A stretch of DNA of 32,260 nt from VBDM01 sp035702665 (GCA_035702665.1 DASSQD010000063.1:1-32260); one strand, 5' to 3'. Positions 22,116 to 31,483 are shown, numbered from the stretch's first letter. The notes: generated by a model from the sequence alone, not told the origin. Program-made: numbers and translations.

Positions 22116-23378
22116 ATGAGCGAGCCGATCCGCGCGGTGCGCGGCATGAACGACATCCTGCCGGACGAAGCCGAGCGCTGGGAGGCTCTGGAGGAAATCC
22201 TGCGCGACTGGCTCCGCGGCTACGGCTACCGCAACGTGCGCACCCCGATCCTGGAGCACACGGGGCTCTTTCGCCGCGCGATAGGCGAGGCCACCGATAT
22301 CGTCGAGAAGGAGATGTACACCTTCACCGACGAGCTCAACCAGGAGTCGCTGACGCTGCGACCGGAGGCCACTGCCTCGGTCGCGCGCGCCGCGGCCGAG
22401 CACAGCCTGCTGTACGGCGGCGGGCAGCGCCTGTACTACATCGGCCCGATGTACCGGCACGAGCGGCCGCAGAAGGGACGCTATCGCCAGTTTCACCAGG
22501 TGGGCGCGGAGGCGCTCGGCTTTGCGGGGCCGGACATCGACGCCGAATTGCTGCTCATGTGCGCGCGCCTGTGGGACGACCTCGAACTCAGGGGCGTGCG
22601 GCTGCAGCTCAACTGCCTCGGCTCGGCGGGCGAGCGCGCGGCGTACCGCAAGTCGCTCGTGACCTACCTCCAGGCGCGCGAGAAGGATCTCGACGAGGAT
22701 TCCAAGCGCCGGCTGCGCACGAACCCGCTGAGGGTGCTCGACAGCAAGAATCCGCAGATGCAATCGCTCATCGCCGGAGCGCCGCGGCTGCTCGACGCCT
22801 TGGGCGAGGACTCGCTCAAGCACTTCGAAGGAGTGCAGGCGATCCTGAAGGACGCCGGGCGCGCCTACGAGATCAACCCGCGGCTGGTGCGGGGCCTGGA
22901 CTACTACAACCTCACCGTGTTCGAATGGGTGAGCGGCGACTTGGGGGCGCAGGGGACGGTGTGCGCCGGCGGGCGCTATGACGGCCTGCTCGAGCAGATC
23001 GGCGGCAAGCCCGCTCCGGCGTGCGGCTTCGCGATGGGCATCGAGCGCCTGCTGGCGCTGCTTGCGGACTCGGGGGAGCGCGCATCTCCGGACGTCTACG
23101 TCGTCAACCAAGGGGAGCGCGCAGGGCGCTTCGCCTTTCGTGTCGCCGAGGCCCTGCGCGAAGCCGGATTCAGCGTGCTGCAGCACTGCGGCTCTGCGAG
23201 CTTCAAGTCGCAGATGAAGAAGGCCGACGGCAGCGGCGCACCGGTGGCAGTGATCGTCGGCGACGAGGAAGCCGACGCCGGGGAGGCCAGCATCAAGGCC
23301 CTCCGCGAGGAGCGCGACCAGTTCCGCGTGGCCCTGGATGCGCTCCCGGGAGCGATAGCGGACCTGCTTTTCGGCTAA
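22116..23378 (+). CDS. hisS: Histidyl-tRNA synthetase
   Basis: This class II aminoacyl-tRNA synthetase charges tRNA-His with histidine. Its 420 residues show the opening IRAVRGMNDILP, motif 2 (YYIGPMYRHERPQKGRYRQF), the histidine-specific motifs LVRGLDYYNLTVFEW and CAGGRYDGL, motif 3 around GFAMGIERLLALL, and a C-terminal anticodon-binding domain ending in the usual place. No key residue is missing. A paralog lacking the anticodon domain, hisZ, lies at 30336. The ATG at 22116 has only a weak purine-rich site. Confidence 0.98.
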   Translation: MSEPIRAVRGMNDILPDEAERWEALEEILRDWLRGYGYRNVRTPILEHTGLFRRAIGEATDIVEKEMYTFTDELNQESLTLRPEATASVARAAAEHSLLYGGGQRLYYIGPMYRHERPQKGRYRQFHQVGAEALGFAGPDIDAELLLMCARLWDDLELRGVRLQLNCLGSAGERAAYRKSLVTYLQAREKDLDEDSKRRLRTNPLRVLDSKNPQMQSLIAGAPRLLDALGEDSLKHFEGVQAILKDAGRAYEINPRLVRGLDYYNLTVFEWVSGDLGAQGTVCAGGRYDGLLEQIGGKPAPACGFAMGIERLLALLADSGERASPDVYVVNQGERAGRFAFRVAEALREAGFSVLQHCGSASFKSQMKKADGSGAPVAVIVGDEEADAGEASIKALREERDQFRVALDALPGAIADLLFG

Positions 23379-23398
23379 GGCGATGACAAGGGAAATCG

Positions 23399-24031
23399 AT
23401 GAGCACATACGATCTTGAGGAACAGGAACAGCTTGCCGCGCTGAAAGCGTGGTGGAAGGAGCACGGCGGCGGCGTCGCCTTTGCGGCCATCTTGGTGGCG
23501 GCCGCAGCGGCGGCATGGAACGGCTGGGGCTGGTACCAGCGCTCGCAGGCCGCGCAGGCCGCGGCTCTGTACGACACCCTGCAGAAGGCGGCGCGGGCCA
23601 ACGATCTCAAGGGCGTCCGCGACACGGCAGGGTCGATCCTGGAAGACTACCCGCGCACCGCGTACGCGCCGCTCGCGGCGCTGGTGTCGGCCAAGATGCT
23701 GTTCCAGGCCGGCGACCTGAAGTCGGCGCGGGCGCAGCTGCAATGGGTGGTGGAGCACGCGAAGAGCGACGAGATACGCTCGATTGCGGCGCTGCGCCTC
23801 TCGAGTGTGCTGCTCGACGACAAGGAGCCCGACGCTGCGCTGAAGGCGCTCGAAATGAAGCCCCATGCCGGGTTCGAGGCCCTGTTCGCCGCGCAGCGTG
23901 GCGACATCCTGGCCGTCCAGAAAAAGCGCGACGAGGCCCGCGCCGCCTACAAGGCCGCTCTGGAGAAGGCGGAACCCGGGCCCCTGCGCGAAGGGCTGCG
24001 TCTCAAGCTCGAGGCGCTCGGAGAAGGCTAG
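23399..24031 (+). CDS. YfgM-like ancillary SecYEG translocon subunit (TPR_21 domain)
   Basis: The 210-residue protein begins with the family N-terminus YDLEEQEQLAALKAWWKEHG. A membrane helix follows (about 25-45), then a periplasmic TPR region (AAQAAALYDTLQKAARANDL and later repeats). YfgM homologues are bitopic proteins that associate with the SecYEG translocon and periplasmic chaperones. The conserved hisS-yfgM-bamB order supports the call. AAGGGA lies about 6 nt before the ATG. It ends 7 nt before bamB. Confidence 0.92.
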   Translation: MSTYDLEEQEQLAALKAWWKEHGGGVAFAAILVAAAAAAWNGWGWYQRSQAAQAAALYDTLQKAARANDLKGVRDTAGSILEDYPRTAYAPLAALVSAKMLFQAGDLKSARAQLQWVVEHAKSDEIRSIAALRLSSVLLDDKEPDAALKALEMKPHAGFEALFAAQRGDILAVQKKRDEARAAYKAALEKAEPGPLREGLRLKLEALGEG

Positions 24032-24038
24032 GTCCGAA

Positions 24039-25154
24039 ATGCGACGGCTTCTTCTCGCCGGCGTGCTGCTGCTCGCAGGCTGCTCGGGTACGCCCGGCCC
24101 GAAGATGGCCGAGCTCACGGACCTCCCGTCGAACATACCGGTGCGCACGCTGTGGCAGGCCAGCCTAGGCGCGGCGGGAGACGCGATCTTCTTTCCGGCG
24201 CTCGTGCAGGGCGCGGTGTACGCTGCCGCCCAGAACGGCGCCGTCGCGCGCTTCGACGCCGGCACGGGACGGGAGTCGTGGCGCGTCAACGTCGGGGAGA
24301 CGCTCTCGGGAGGAGTGGGCTCGGACGGATCGCTGGTCGCCGTGGGGACCTACCAGGGCGAGGCCATCGTGCTCGATGCGGCCAAGGGCGAGGTGAGATG
24401 GCGCGCGCGCGTCTCGAGCGAGGTCCTGTCCCCGCCGGTCGTGGCGGGAGACCTGGTGATTGTCCGCACCGGCGACGGCCGCCTGTTCGCTCTCGATGCG
24501 AAGGATGGCAAGCGGCGCTGGTTGTATCAGCGCTCGAGTCCGCCCCTTTCGGTGCGCTCGCCCGTGGGCATGGTGGCCGACCGCGGCAGCCTGCTTACCG
24601 GTTTCGCCGGGGGCAAGCTCGTCTCGATCGCGCTCGCCAACGGAGCCGTGCGCTGGGAGGCCACCGTTTCGCTGCCGCGCGGGGCGACCGAGCTCGAGCG
24701 CGTCACCGACGTCGTCGGCGTGCCGGTTATCGGGGAGCGCGAAGTCTGCGCGGTAGCTTACCAGGGCAAGATCGGCTGCTTCGACGCCGCCAGCGGCACC
24801 GCGTCCTGGTCGCGCGACATGTCGAGCACCGCCGGGCTCGCGGTCGACGCGCGCTACGTCTTCGTGAGCGACGACAAAGGGGCGGTCCAGGCCCTGGATC
24901 GCGCCGGCGGCGCGACCGTCTGGAAGCAGGACCGCCTGTTCTTGCGGCGGCTCACGGCTCCGATCGTTCTGGGGGATGTGGTGGCCGTGGGGGACGTGGA
25001 AGGCTATGTGCACTTTCTGTCGCGCGAGAACGGCGCTTTCGTCGGACGAATCGCCACCGACGGCAGCCCGATCCACTCCTCGCTGCTGCGGCTCGAGCAG
25101 GGCTTCCTGGTGCAGACGCAGGAGGGCAATCTCTTCGCCTTGAGCTTGAAGTGA
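24039..25154 (+). CDS. bamB: Outer-membrane assembly lipoprotein BamB
   Basis: BamB is the beta-propeller lipoprotein of the BAM complex that folds proteins into the outer membrane. Here it is 371 residues, with lipobox LLAGC (cysteine 15) and repeated PQQ-type blades such as DAGTGRESWRVNVGE, DAAKGEVRWRARV, DAKDGKRRWLYQ, ALANGAVRWEATV and DRAGGATVWKQD. The start ATG 24039 places the signal peptide correctly; the longer frame upstream overlaps yfgM. It lies between yfgM and der, the conserved context. Confidence 0.97.
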   Translation: MRRLLLAGVLLLAGCSGTPGPKMAELTDLPSNIPVRTLWQASLGAAGDAIFFPALVQGAVYAAAQNGAVARFDAGTGRESWRVNVGETLSGGVGSDGSLVAVGTYQGEAIVLDAAKGEVRWRARVSSEVLSPPVVAGDLVIVRTGDGRLFALDAKDGKRRWLYQRSSPPLSVRSPVGMVADRGSLLTGFAGGKLVSIALANGAVRWEATVSLPRGATELERVTDVVGVPVIGEREVCAVAYQGKIGCFDAASGTASWSRDMSSTAGLAVDARYVFVSDDKGAVQALDRAGGATVWKQDRLFLRRLTAPIVLGDVVAVGDVEGYVHFLSRENGAFVGRIATDGSPIHSSLLRLEQGFLVQTQEGNLFALSLK

Positions 25155-25161
25155 CGGTCCC

Positions 25162-26478
25162 ATGAAGCCCACATTGGCGATCGTCGGCAGGCCCAACGTC
25201 GGCAAGTCCACGCTGTTCAACCGGCTCACCCGGACCCGCGATGCGCTCGTGGCAGACGTCCCGGGCCTGACGCGCGATCGCCACTACGGGGCCGGGCGGC
25301 TGGGCGGGCGCGGCTACCTGGTGGTCGACACCGGGGGCCTCGAGCCTGAAGCGCAGGGAGTGTTCGTGGAAATGGCCAAGCAGGCGAGAGCCGCGATCGC
25401 CGAGGCCGATGCGGTGGTGTTCGTCACCGATGCTCGCGAGGGGCTCACCTCGCAGGACCACGCCATCGCCGGGGAGCTCAGGCGAACCGGCAGGCGGGTC
25501 ATCGTCGCGGTCAACAAGACCGAGGGCATGAATCACGATGTAGCCAATGCCGAATTCCACGAGCTGGGGCTGGGCGCGCCGCTCGCGATCTCCGCCGAGC
25601 ACGGCGAGGGCGTGAGCGATCTGGTGGAGACGGCGCTCGCCGGCTTTCCCGACGAGAAGGAACCGGAGGAGCCCGACGGCGCGGTCCGTATCGCGGTCGT
25701 GGGGCGCCCGAACGCCGGGAAGTCGACGCTGGTGAACACGCTCGTCGGCGAGGAGCGCGTCGTGACCTTCGATCAGCCCGGGACGACGCGCGACGCGATC
25801 GACGTGGAGCTGAACGTCAAGGGGCGGCGCTACGTGCTCGTGGACACGGCCGGACTGAGGCGCCGTGGAAGGGTTTTCGAGAGCGTCGAGAAGTTCTCGG
25901 TGGTGAAGACCTTGCAGGCGATCGACCGCGCCAACGTCGCGATCCTCGTGCTCGACGCGCAAAGCGAAATCTCCGACCAGGATGCGCACATCGCGGGCTT
26001 CATCCTCGAGCGCGGGCGCGCCGTCGTGGTCGCGGTCAACAAGTGGGATGGACTCGATGAATACGCGCGCGACATGGCGAAGCGCGCGATTGCGCGCAAG
26101 CTCAAGTTCCTGTCGTTCGCGCATTTTCATTACATCTCCGCGCGCGAAGGGCGCGGCGTCGCGCGCATGCTCGCCTCGGTGGACACGGCATACCGCGCCG
26201 CCATGGCGAAGCTGCCCACTCCCAAGCTCACGCGCGCCCTGATCGCGGCCGTGGAGAAGCAGGCGCCACCGCGCTCGGGGTTCTCCAGGCCCAAGCTGCG
26301 GTACGCGCACCAGGGGGGGAGCAATCCGCCGATTGTGGTGGTGCACGGCACGGGCCTGGCCGCGGTGCCCGAGAGCTACCGCCGCTACCTCGAGGCCGAT
26401 TTCCGAAGAGTGTTTCGCCTGGAGGGGACGCCGCTTCGCATCGAATTCAAGAGCGGGAGGAACCCTTTTGTGAAGTGA
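25162..26478 (+). CDS. der: Ribosome biogenesis GTPase Der (EngA)
   Basis: Der is a double-GTPase required for 50S ribosome assembly. The first G domain has GRPNVGKST (9-17), DTGG and NKTEG. The second has GRPNAGKST (181-189), DTAGL and NKWDG. A C-terminal KH-like domain follows, including RYAHQGGSNPPIVVVHG, and the protein ends at 438 residues. The first domain's G4 is NKTE rather than NKxD, a variation seen in Der proteins of betaproteobacteria. The start is 7 nt after the bamB stop. A 116-nt gap with its own promoter separates it from hfq. Confidence 0.98.
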   Translation: MKPTLAIVGRPNVGKSTLFNRLTRTRDALVADVPGLTRDRHYGAGRLGGRGYLVVDTGGLEPEAQGVFVEMAKQARAAIAEADAVVFVTDAREGLTSQDHAIAGELRRTGRRVIVAVNKTEGMNHDVANAEFHELGLGAPLAISAEHGEGVSDLVETALAGFPDEKEPEEPDGAVRIAVVGRPNAGKSTLVNTLVGEERVVTFDQPGTTRDAIDVELNVKGRRYVLVDTAGLRRRGRVFESVEKFSVVKTLQAIDRANVAILVLDAQSEISDQDAHIAGFILERGRAVVVAVNKWDGLDEYARDMAKRAIARKLKFLSFAHFHYISAREGRGVARMLASVDTAYRAAMAKLPTPKLTRALIAAVEKQAPPRSGFSRPKLRYAHQGGSNPPIVVVHGTGLAAVPESYRRYLEADFRRVFRLEGTPLRIEFKSGRNPFVK

Positions 26479-26533
26479 TCCATCTAACGGGGCGGAGTCA
26501 TGGATTCGAAAGCTTTCCAGGTGCCTTATTACG

Positions 26534-26562
26534 TTGGCATTTTCCGCAAAACCCGATAGAGT
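26534..26562 (+). promoter_or_regulatory. Candidate sigma-70 promoter for hfq
   Basis: TTGGCA (26534-26539), a 17-nt spacer and TAGAGT (26557-26562) lie 32 nt before the hfq ATG in a locally AT-richer gap. A TAGAAT at 26562 is an alternative -10 but gives a 22-nt spacer. The segment CAAAACCCGATAGAGTAGAA resembles the ndk promoter region. Confidence 0.5.
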
Positions 26563-26594
26563 AGAATTCCAAGAAGACAAATCCGGGGTAACCC

Positions 26595-26837
26595 ATGAGC
26601 AACAAAGGACAATTGCTACAAGATCCGTTCCTGAATACCCTCCGCAAAGAACACGTTCCTGTGTCGATTTATTTGGTCAACGGTATCAAGCTCCAGGGCC
26701 AAATTGAGTCCTTCGACCAGTACGTCGTGCTCCTGAAGAACACGGTGACGCAGATGGTGTACAAGCACGCTATCTCCACCGTCGTTCCTTCCCGTGCGGT
26801 CAATCTGGCAGTCGATCATTCTGCTGCGGAGGCGTGA
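26595..26837 (+). CDS. hfq: RNA chaperone Hfq
   Basis: Hfq forms a hexameric Sm-like ring that pairs small RNAs with mRNAs. The 80-residue protein has Sm1 (PFLNTLRKEHVPVSIYLVNG, GQIESFDQYVVLLK) and Sm2 (MVYKHAISTVVPSR) intact, with the proximal-face residues Q8, F42-type and YKH motif visible. The C-terminal tail is short (about 10 residues after VNLAV), as in other betaproteobacteria. It heads the conserved hfq-hflX-hflK-hflC cluster, and its own promoter is proposed upstream. Confidence 0.98.
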   Translation: MSNKGQLLQDPFLNTLRKEHVPVSIYLVNGIKLQGQIESFDQYVVLLKNTVTQMVYKHAISTVVPSRAVNLAVDHSAAEA

Positions 26838-26870
26838 TCTCGCCGCGCGGTAACGTTCTGACCCGGCGCG

Positions 26871-28022
26871 ATGGTTGAGCGCTCGTCGGTCGGCGAGGAC
26901 GCGGTTCTCGTCGGGTTGGATTTCGGCGAGCGCGGCTACGCCGAAGGCCTCGAAGAGCTGCGGCTGCTTGCGGCGAGCGCTGGAGTCCGCGCGCGCGCGG
27001 TGGTGGGCGGGCGCCGCGACCGGCCCGACCCCGCGCATTTCGCGGGCTCCGGAAAAGTCGAAGAGATCAGGCGCACCCTGAAGGAGCAGGGCGCCAACCT
27101 GGCGATCTTCAACCACGCCCTGTCTCCCGTGCAGGAGCGCAATCTCGAGAAGGCGCTTGGCTGCCACGTGGTCGACCGCACGCGTCTCATCCTGGACATC
27201 TTCGCTCAGCGCGCGAGGAGCCACGAGGGCAAGCTGCAGGTCGAGCTCGCGCAGCTCGAGCACGCGTCGACCCGGCTGATCCGCGGCTGGACGCACCTGG
27301 AGCGCCAGCGCGGCGGCCGGGGATTTCTCTCGGGGATGGGCGAGACCCAGCTCGAAGTCGACAGGCGCCTCATCGCCACACGCGTCAAGGTGCTGAAGGA
27401 CAAGCTCGGCAAGCTCCGGCGCCGGCGCGAGGTGCAGCGGCGCGCGAGGGAACGTGGCCGGGCGTTTACCGTCTCGTTGGTGGGCTACACCAACGCCGGC
27501 AAGTCGACCCTGTTCAACACCCTCACCCGTGCGGGAGCGCTGGCCGAGGACCGCCTGTTCGCGACGCTGGACACGACCACGCGCAAGCTCTACCTCCCCG
27601 AGGCGGGGAATGTCGCGATCTCCGATACCGTCGGCTTCATTCGCGACCTGCCGCATTCGCTCGTCGCCGCGTTCCGCGCGACGCTCGAGGAGGCGATACA
27701 CGCCGATCTACTGCTGCATGTGGTCGACGCGGCCAACGAGGCGCGCGAGGCCCAGACCGGGGAAGTGGACAAGGTGCTCGCCGAGATCGGGGCGGCAGCG
27801 ATCCCCCGCGTTCTCGTCTGGAACAAGATCGACCGCAACGGCCTGCGGCCGGGAGTCGACCGCGACGAATATGATAGAATCGTCCGTGTTCGTCTAAGCG
27901 CAAAGACGGGCGACGGCGTGGATGGTCTGCGCCGGGCCCTGATCGAGGCTGCTGCCTCGAGGACATCTCCGGCGATCCCGCCAAATTCGATGGATGAGCA
28001 GCGCCAAGCGGCCGAAGCTTAG
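26871..28022 (+). CDS. hflX: Ribosome-associated GTPase HflX
   Basis: HflX is a GTPase that splits stalled or heat-damaged ribosomes. Its 383 residues show the N-terminal HflX domain (AHFAGSGKVEEIR, VVDRTRLILDIFAQRA), a coiled region with GRGFLSGMGETQLEVDRR, then the G domain: GYTNAGKST (205-213), SDTVGFIRDLPH and NKID. A short C-terminal region follows. It starts 33 nt after hfq without a strong ribosome site. Its position in hfq-hflX-hflKC matches the E. coli order. Confidence 0.97.
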   Translation: MVERSSVGEDAVLVGLDFGERGYAEGLEELRLLAASAGVRARAVVGGRRDRPDPAHFAGSGKVEEIRRTLKEQGANLAIFNHALSPVQERNLEKALGCHVVDRTRLILDIFAQRARSHEGKLQVELAQLEHASTRLIRGWTHLERQRGGRGFLSGMGETQLEVDRRLIATRVKVLKDKLGKLRRRREVQRRARERGRAFTVSLVGYTNAGKSTLFNTLTRAGALAEDRLFATLDTTTRKLYLPEAGNVAISDTVGFIRDLPHSLVAAFRATLEEAIHADLLLHVVDAANEAREAQTGEVDKVLAEIGAAAIPRVLVWNKIDRNGLRPGVDRDEYDRIVRVRLSAKTGDGVDGLRRALIEAAASRTSPAIPPNSMDEQRQAAEA

Positions 28023-28070
28023 GGGCTGCCGGGGCGGGGATGTCGTTTGCCGCGGAGCCTGGGGTTTTTT

Positions 28071-29264
28071 ATGTCATTGAATGACCCGCAATGGGGCAAG
28101 CGAGGCGGCGGCAACGAGGGGCCGCCCGACCTCGACGAGATGTGGCGCAACTTCAATCGCAAGCTGAACGCCCTGTTCGGCAAGCGTGGCGGCGGCACTC
28201 CGGACTCCGGCGAGCCGCCGAACCTGCGTCAGCTCGGCGGGGGCGCCGGGCTCATCTTCCTCGTCGTGCTCGTCGCCTGGCTGGCGAGCGGCTTCTACAT
28301 CGTCGTCGAAGGACAGCGCGGCGTCGTGCTCACCTTCGGCAAGTTCTCCGAGGTGACTTCGGCCGGCCTGCGCTGGCGCTTCCCGTACCCCATCCAGAGC
28401 CACGAAATCGTCGACCTGACGGGCAGGCGTACCGTCGAAGTCGGCTACCGCAACAGTGTCAAGACCAAGGTGCTGCGCGAATCGCTGATGCTCACCGATG
28501 ACGAGAACATCATCGACATCCAGTTCGCAGTGCAGTACATCCTCAAGGACCCGATGGACTACGTGTTCAACAACCGGCGTCCGGAAGACACCGTTCTGCA
28601 GGCTGCGGAGACCGCGATCCGCGAAATCGTCGGCAAGAGCAAGATGGACTTCGCCCTCTACGAGGGCCGCGAGCAGATGGCCGACGGCGCGCAGAAGCTG
28701 ATGCAGGACATCCTCGACCGCTACAAGACCGGGATCCTCATCAGCAACGTCACCGTGCAGAACGCTCAGCCGCCCGAGCAGGTGCAGGCGGCGTTCGACG
28801 ACGCGGTGCGCGCCAAGCAGGACCTCGAGCGGCAGAAGAACGAGGGGCAGGCGTACTACAACGACGTCGTCCCGAAGGCGCGCGGTACAGCGTCGCGCCT
28901 GCGCGAGGAGGCGAACGGCTATCGCGCCCGAGTCGTCGCCAACGCCGAGGGCGACGCCTCGCGATTCAAGCAGGTCCTGATCGAGTACAACAAGGCGCCC
29001 CAGGTGACCCGCGAGCGCCTCTACCTGGACATGGTGCAGCAGATCCTCGCAAGCACCTCGAAAGTGCTGATCGACGCCAAGGCGGGCAGCAATCTCCTGT
29101 ACCTGCCGCTCGACAAGATCCTGCAGATATCCGCGCCCGTCGCCCTGCCCGAGGGGCAGGCGCCGATGCCCTCGACCAGGGCGACCGAACCGCCGCCGCC
29201 GCCGGACACCGGCGCGCGATCGCGCGACGCGCTGCGCGGCCGCGAGCGCGGAGACCGGCCATGA
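28071..29264 (+). CDS. hflK: FtsH protease modulator HflK
   Basis: HflK with HflC forms a membrane complex that encloses and restrains the FtsH protease. The 397-residue protein has a glycine-rich cytoplasmic start (SLNDPQWGKRGGGNEGPPDL), one membrane helix (about 58-78) and a Band 7/SPFH domain from about 80 (GQRGVVLTFGKFSEV, TDDENIIDIQFAVQYIL). The C-terminal region is proline-rich. ATG 28071 is chosen because DPQWG follows directly as in family members; a longer TTG start at 28047 is less likely. The gap from hflX (28023-28070) ends in a T6 run but has no convincing terminator stem. The stop overlaps hflC as ATGA. Confidence 0.97.
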   Translation: MSLNDPQWGKRGGGNEGPPDLDEMWRNFNRKLNALFGKRGGGTPDSGEPPNLRQLGGGAGLIFLVVLVAWLASGFYIVVEGQRGVVLTFGKFSEVTSAGLRWRFPYPIQSHEIVDLTGRRTVEVGYRNSVKTKVLRESLMLTDDENIIDIQFAVQYILKDPMDYVFNNRRPEDTVLQAAETAIREIVGKSKMDFALYEGREQMADGAQKLMQDILDRYKTGILISNVTVQNAQPPEQVQAAFDDAVRAKQDLERQKNEGQAYYNDVVPKARGTASRLREEANGYRARVVANAEGDASRFKQVLIEYNKAPQVTRERLYLDMVQQILASTSKVLIDAKAGSNLLYLPLDKILQISAPVALPEGQAPMPSTRATEPPPPPDTGARSRDALRGRERGDRP

Positions 29265-30142
29265 ACAACCGCGTCGGCATCGCCCTGATCGCGGCCTTCG
29301 TCGCCCTGGCCGTCCTCTTCGGCCTGATCGCCTTCACGGTCGATCAGCGGCAGCGCGCCATCGTGTTCCAGCTTGGCGAGATCAAGGAAGTGATCGACGA
29401 GCCGGGCCTGCACTTCAAGTGGCCCCTGATCCAGAACGTGCGCTACTTCGACAAGCGCATCCTCACGCTCGACACTCCCGACACCGAGCGCTTCATCACC
29501 TCGGAGAAGAAGAACGTGCTGGTCGACTCTTTCGTGAAATGGCGCATCAGCGACCTGAGGCAGTACTACATCAGCGTCCAGGGAGACGAGACGCGCGCCC
29601 AGACGCAGCTCAACCAGACCGTGAAGGCGGCGCTCCAGGACGAGTTCAGCAAGCGCACCGTGCACGACGTGATCTCGGGCGAGCGCGACAAGATCATGCA
29701 GGTCGTGCGCGAGAAGGTCGACGCCGACATGAAGAAGATCGGCATGTCGATCGTCGACGTGCGCCTGAAGCGCGTCGACCTGCCGCAGGAAGTGAGCGAG
29801 TCGGTCTACCGCAGGATGGAAGCCGAGCGCAAGAGCGTGGCCGCGGAGCTGCGCTCTCAGGGTTTCTCCGAGTCGGAAAAGATCCGCGCGGGCGCGGACC
29901 GCGACCGCGAGGTGATCATCGCCGAAGCGTACCGCGACGCTCAGCGCGTCAAGGGCGAAGGCGACGCCCGGGCGTCCGCCATCTACGCCAAGGCGTTCAG
30001 CGACAATCCCGAGTTCTATTCCTTCTACCGCAGCCTGGACGCCTATCGCGGGAGCTTCAAGAACAAGAGCGATGTCCTGGTGCTCGATCCCAATTCGGAG
30101 TTCTTCAAGTATTTCAGAAGCCCGGGAAGAGGCGGCAAGTGA
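29261..30142 (+). CDS. hflC: FtsH protease modulator HflC
   Basis: HflC (293 residues) is the partner of HflK, with one N-terminal membrane helix (about 5-26) and a periplasmic SPFH domain (VDQRQRAIVFQLGEIKEVI, LTLDTPDTERFITSEKKNV). A long helical region ends with FYRSLDAYRGSF and VLDPNSEFFKYF, a typical HflC C-terminus. The ATG overlaps the hflK stop (ATGA), showing translational coupling. The next gene starts directly after its stop. Confidence 0.98.
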   Translation: MNNRVGIALIAAFVALAVLFGLIAFTVDQRQRAIVFQLGEIKEVIDEPGLHFKWPLIQNVRYFDKRILTLDTPDTERFITSEKKNVLVDSFVKWRISDLRQYYISVQGDETRAQTQLNQTVKAALQDEFSKRTVHDVISGERDKIMQVVREKVDADMKKIGMSIVDVRLKRVDLPQEVSESVYRRMEAERKSVAAELRSQGFSESEKIRAGADRDREVIIAEAYRDAQRVKGEGDARASAIYAKAFSDNPEFYSFYRSLDAYRGSFKNKSDVLVLDPNSEFFKYFRSPGRGGK

Positions 30143-30328
30143 ATGGGTACCACGTTCATCATGGCCTTTGCCCTGATGCTGATCATCGAGGGCGTGCTCC
30201 CGTTTCTGCTGCCGAAGCTATGGCGCGACACGTTCCGCCGCATCACGGAGTTCACTGACGGGCAGATCCGCTTCTTCGGGCTGTCGTCGATGCTGGCCGG
30301 CCTGCTGATTCTCTATCTCGCCCGCTAG
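30143..30328 (+). CDS. DUF2065 (YjeT-like) small membrane protein
   Basis: This 61-residue protein has two hydrophobic helices (about 4-24 and 43-60) separated by a charged loop (KLWRDTFRRITEFTDGQ). It matches the DUF2065/YjeT family that follows hflC in many proteobacteria, including E. coli. It begins directly at the hflC stop with no gap. No function is established for the family. Confidence 0.93.
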   Translation: MGTTFIMAFALMLIIEGVLPFLLPKLWRDTFRRITEFTDGQIRFFGLSSMLAGLLILYLAR

Positions 30329-30335
30329 GCGCGCC

Positions 30336-31481
30336 GTGCGCAACTGGCTTCTACCGGAAAGTCTCGAGGACATCCTGCCGCCGCAGGCGCAGCGCATAGA
30401 CGCCATGCGCACGCGGCTGCTCGGGCTGTTCCGCGTCCACGGCTACGAGCTGGTGATTCCTCCCATGCTCGAGTACATGGAGTCGCTGCTGACGGGCACC
30501 GGTCACGACCTGGACCTGCGCACCTTCAAGCTGGTCGACCAGCTCTCGGGCCGGATGATGGGCGTGCGCGCGGACATCACGCCCCAGGTCGCGCGCATCG
30601 ACGCGCACCTGCTGAACCGCAAGGGCGTGACGCGGCTGTGCTACGCCGGCAGCGTGCTCCACACCCGGCCGCGGGGACTCGATTCGACGCGCGAGCCGCT
30701 GCAGATCGGCGCCGAGATCTACGGGCATTCCGGAATCGAGAGCGATCTGGAGATCCAGCAGCTTCTCGCCGAGTCGCTCGCGGCGTGCGGCGTCTCCGGG
30801 GCGCGCCTGGACATCGGCCACGTGGCCGTGTTCCGGTCGATCTGCCGGCGCGGCGCGGTCGGCGCCGAGCTCGAATCGGAGCTGTACGAGGTGCTGCAGG
30901 GCAAGGACCTGCCCGGACTGCGCGTCGCGACGGCAAGGCTCTCGAAAGCCACTCGGGGCGCGCTCCTCGCCCTGCCCGAGCTGTACGGCGACGCGACCGT
31001 GCTCGAGCGCGCGCGGCGCGCGCTGCCCAAGCATCCGGAGATCGCGCGCGCCTTGCGCGACCTCAAGGCTCTCTCGCGGAACGGGAGAATTCCGGTGTCG
31101 GTCGACCTCGCCGATCTGCGCGGCTACCACTACCACAGCGGCGTGGTCTTTGCGGCCTATGCGCCCGGAGTCGCCAACGCGATCGCGCTGGGGGGGCGCT
31201 ACGATGAAGTCGGCAAGGCCTTCGGGCGCGCGCGTCCTGCGACGGGCTTCAGCATGGACCTGCGCGATCTCGTGCGCGCCGCGCCGGAGGGGAACGGGGC
31301 GGCGGGGATCCGCGCGCCGCACGCAAGCGATCCGGCCCTCGCCGCGGCGATCGGCAGGCTGCGCGACGCCGGCGAGATCGTCGTGGTGCGGCTGCCCGGG
31401 CACGCGGCGGAGCCGGTGCTGCCCGAGTGCGACCGGGAGCTCGTCAAGCGCGGCGGCAAATGGATAGTGAGAAAACTGTAG
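30336..31481 (+). CDS. hisZ: ATP phosphoribosyltransferase regulatory subunit HisZ
   Basis: HisZ is a histidyl-tRNA-synthetase paralog that lacks tRNA-charging activity and joins the short-form HisG to make an active, histidine-regulated first enzyme of histidine biosynthesis. The 381-residue protein shows WLLPESLEDILPPQAQRID, VRADITPQVARIDAHLL, LHTRPRGLDSTREPLQIGAE and GYHYHSGVVFAAY, and lacks the anticodon-binding domain. It starts at GTG 30336, 7 nt after DUF2065. Its presence predicts a short-form hisG elsewhere in the genome. The hisZ-purA order after hflC is typical for betaproteobacteria. Confidence 0.97.
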   Translation: MRNWLLPESLEDILPPQAQRIDAMRTRLLGLFRVHGYELVIPPMLEYMESLLTGTGHDLDLRTFKLVDQLSGRMMGVRADITPQVARIDAHLLNRKGVTRLCYAGSVLHTRPRGLDSTREPLQIGAEIYGHSGIESDLEIQQLLAESLAACGVSGARLDIGHVAVFRSICRRGAVGAELESELYEVLQGKDLPGLRVATARLSKATRGALLALPELYGDATVLERARRALPKHPEIARALRDLKALSRNGRIPVSVDLADLRGYHYHSGVVFAAYAPGVANAIALGGRYDEVGKAFGRARPATGFSMDLRDLVRAAPEGNGAAGIRAPHASDPALAAAIGRLRDAGEIVVVRLPGHAAEPVLPECDRELVKRGGKWIVRKL

Positions 31482-31483
31482 CC

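Noticed and set aside
26534..26549. Possible sigma-54 promoter before hfq (TGGCA and GCA)
   Set aside because: The GG-to-GC distance is 10 nt, not 12, so the essential spacing fails.
28023..28070. Terminator or attenuator between hflX and hflK (T6 run at the end)
   Set aside because: Only a bulged 7-bp helix with a long loop can form, and the T-run is five bases away from it. Conserved cotranscription also argues against termination.
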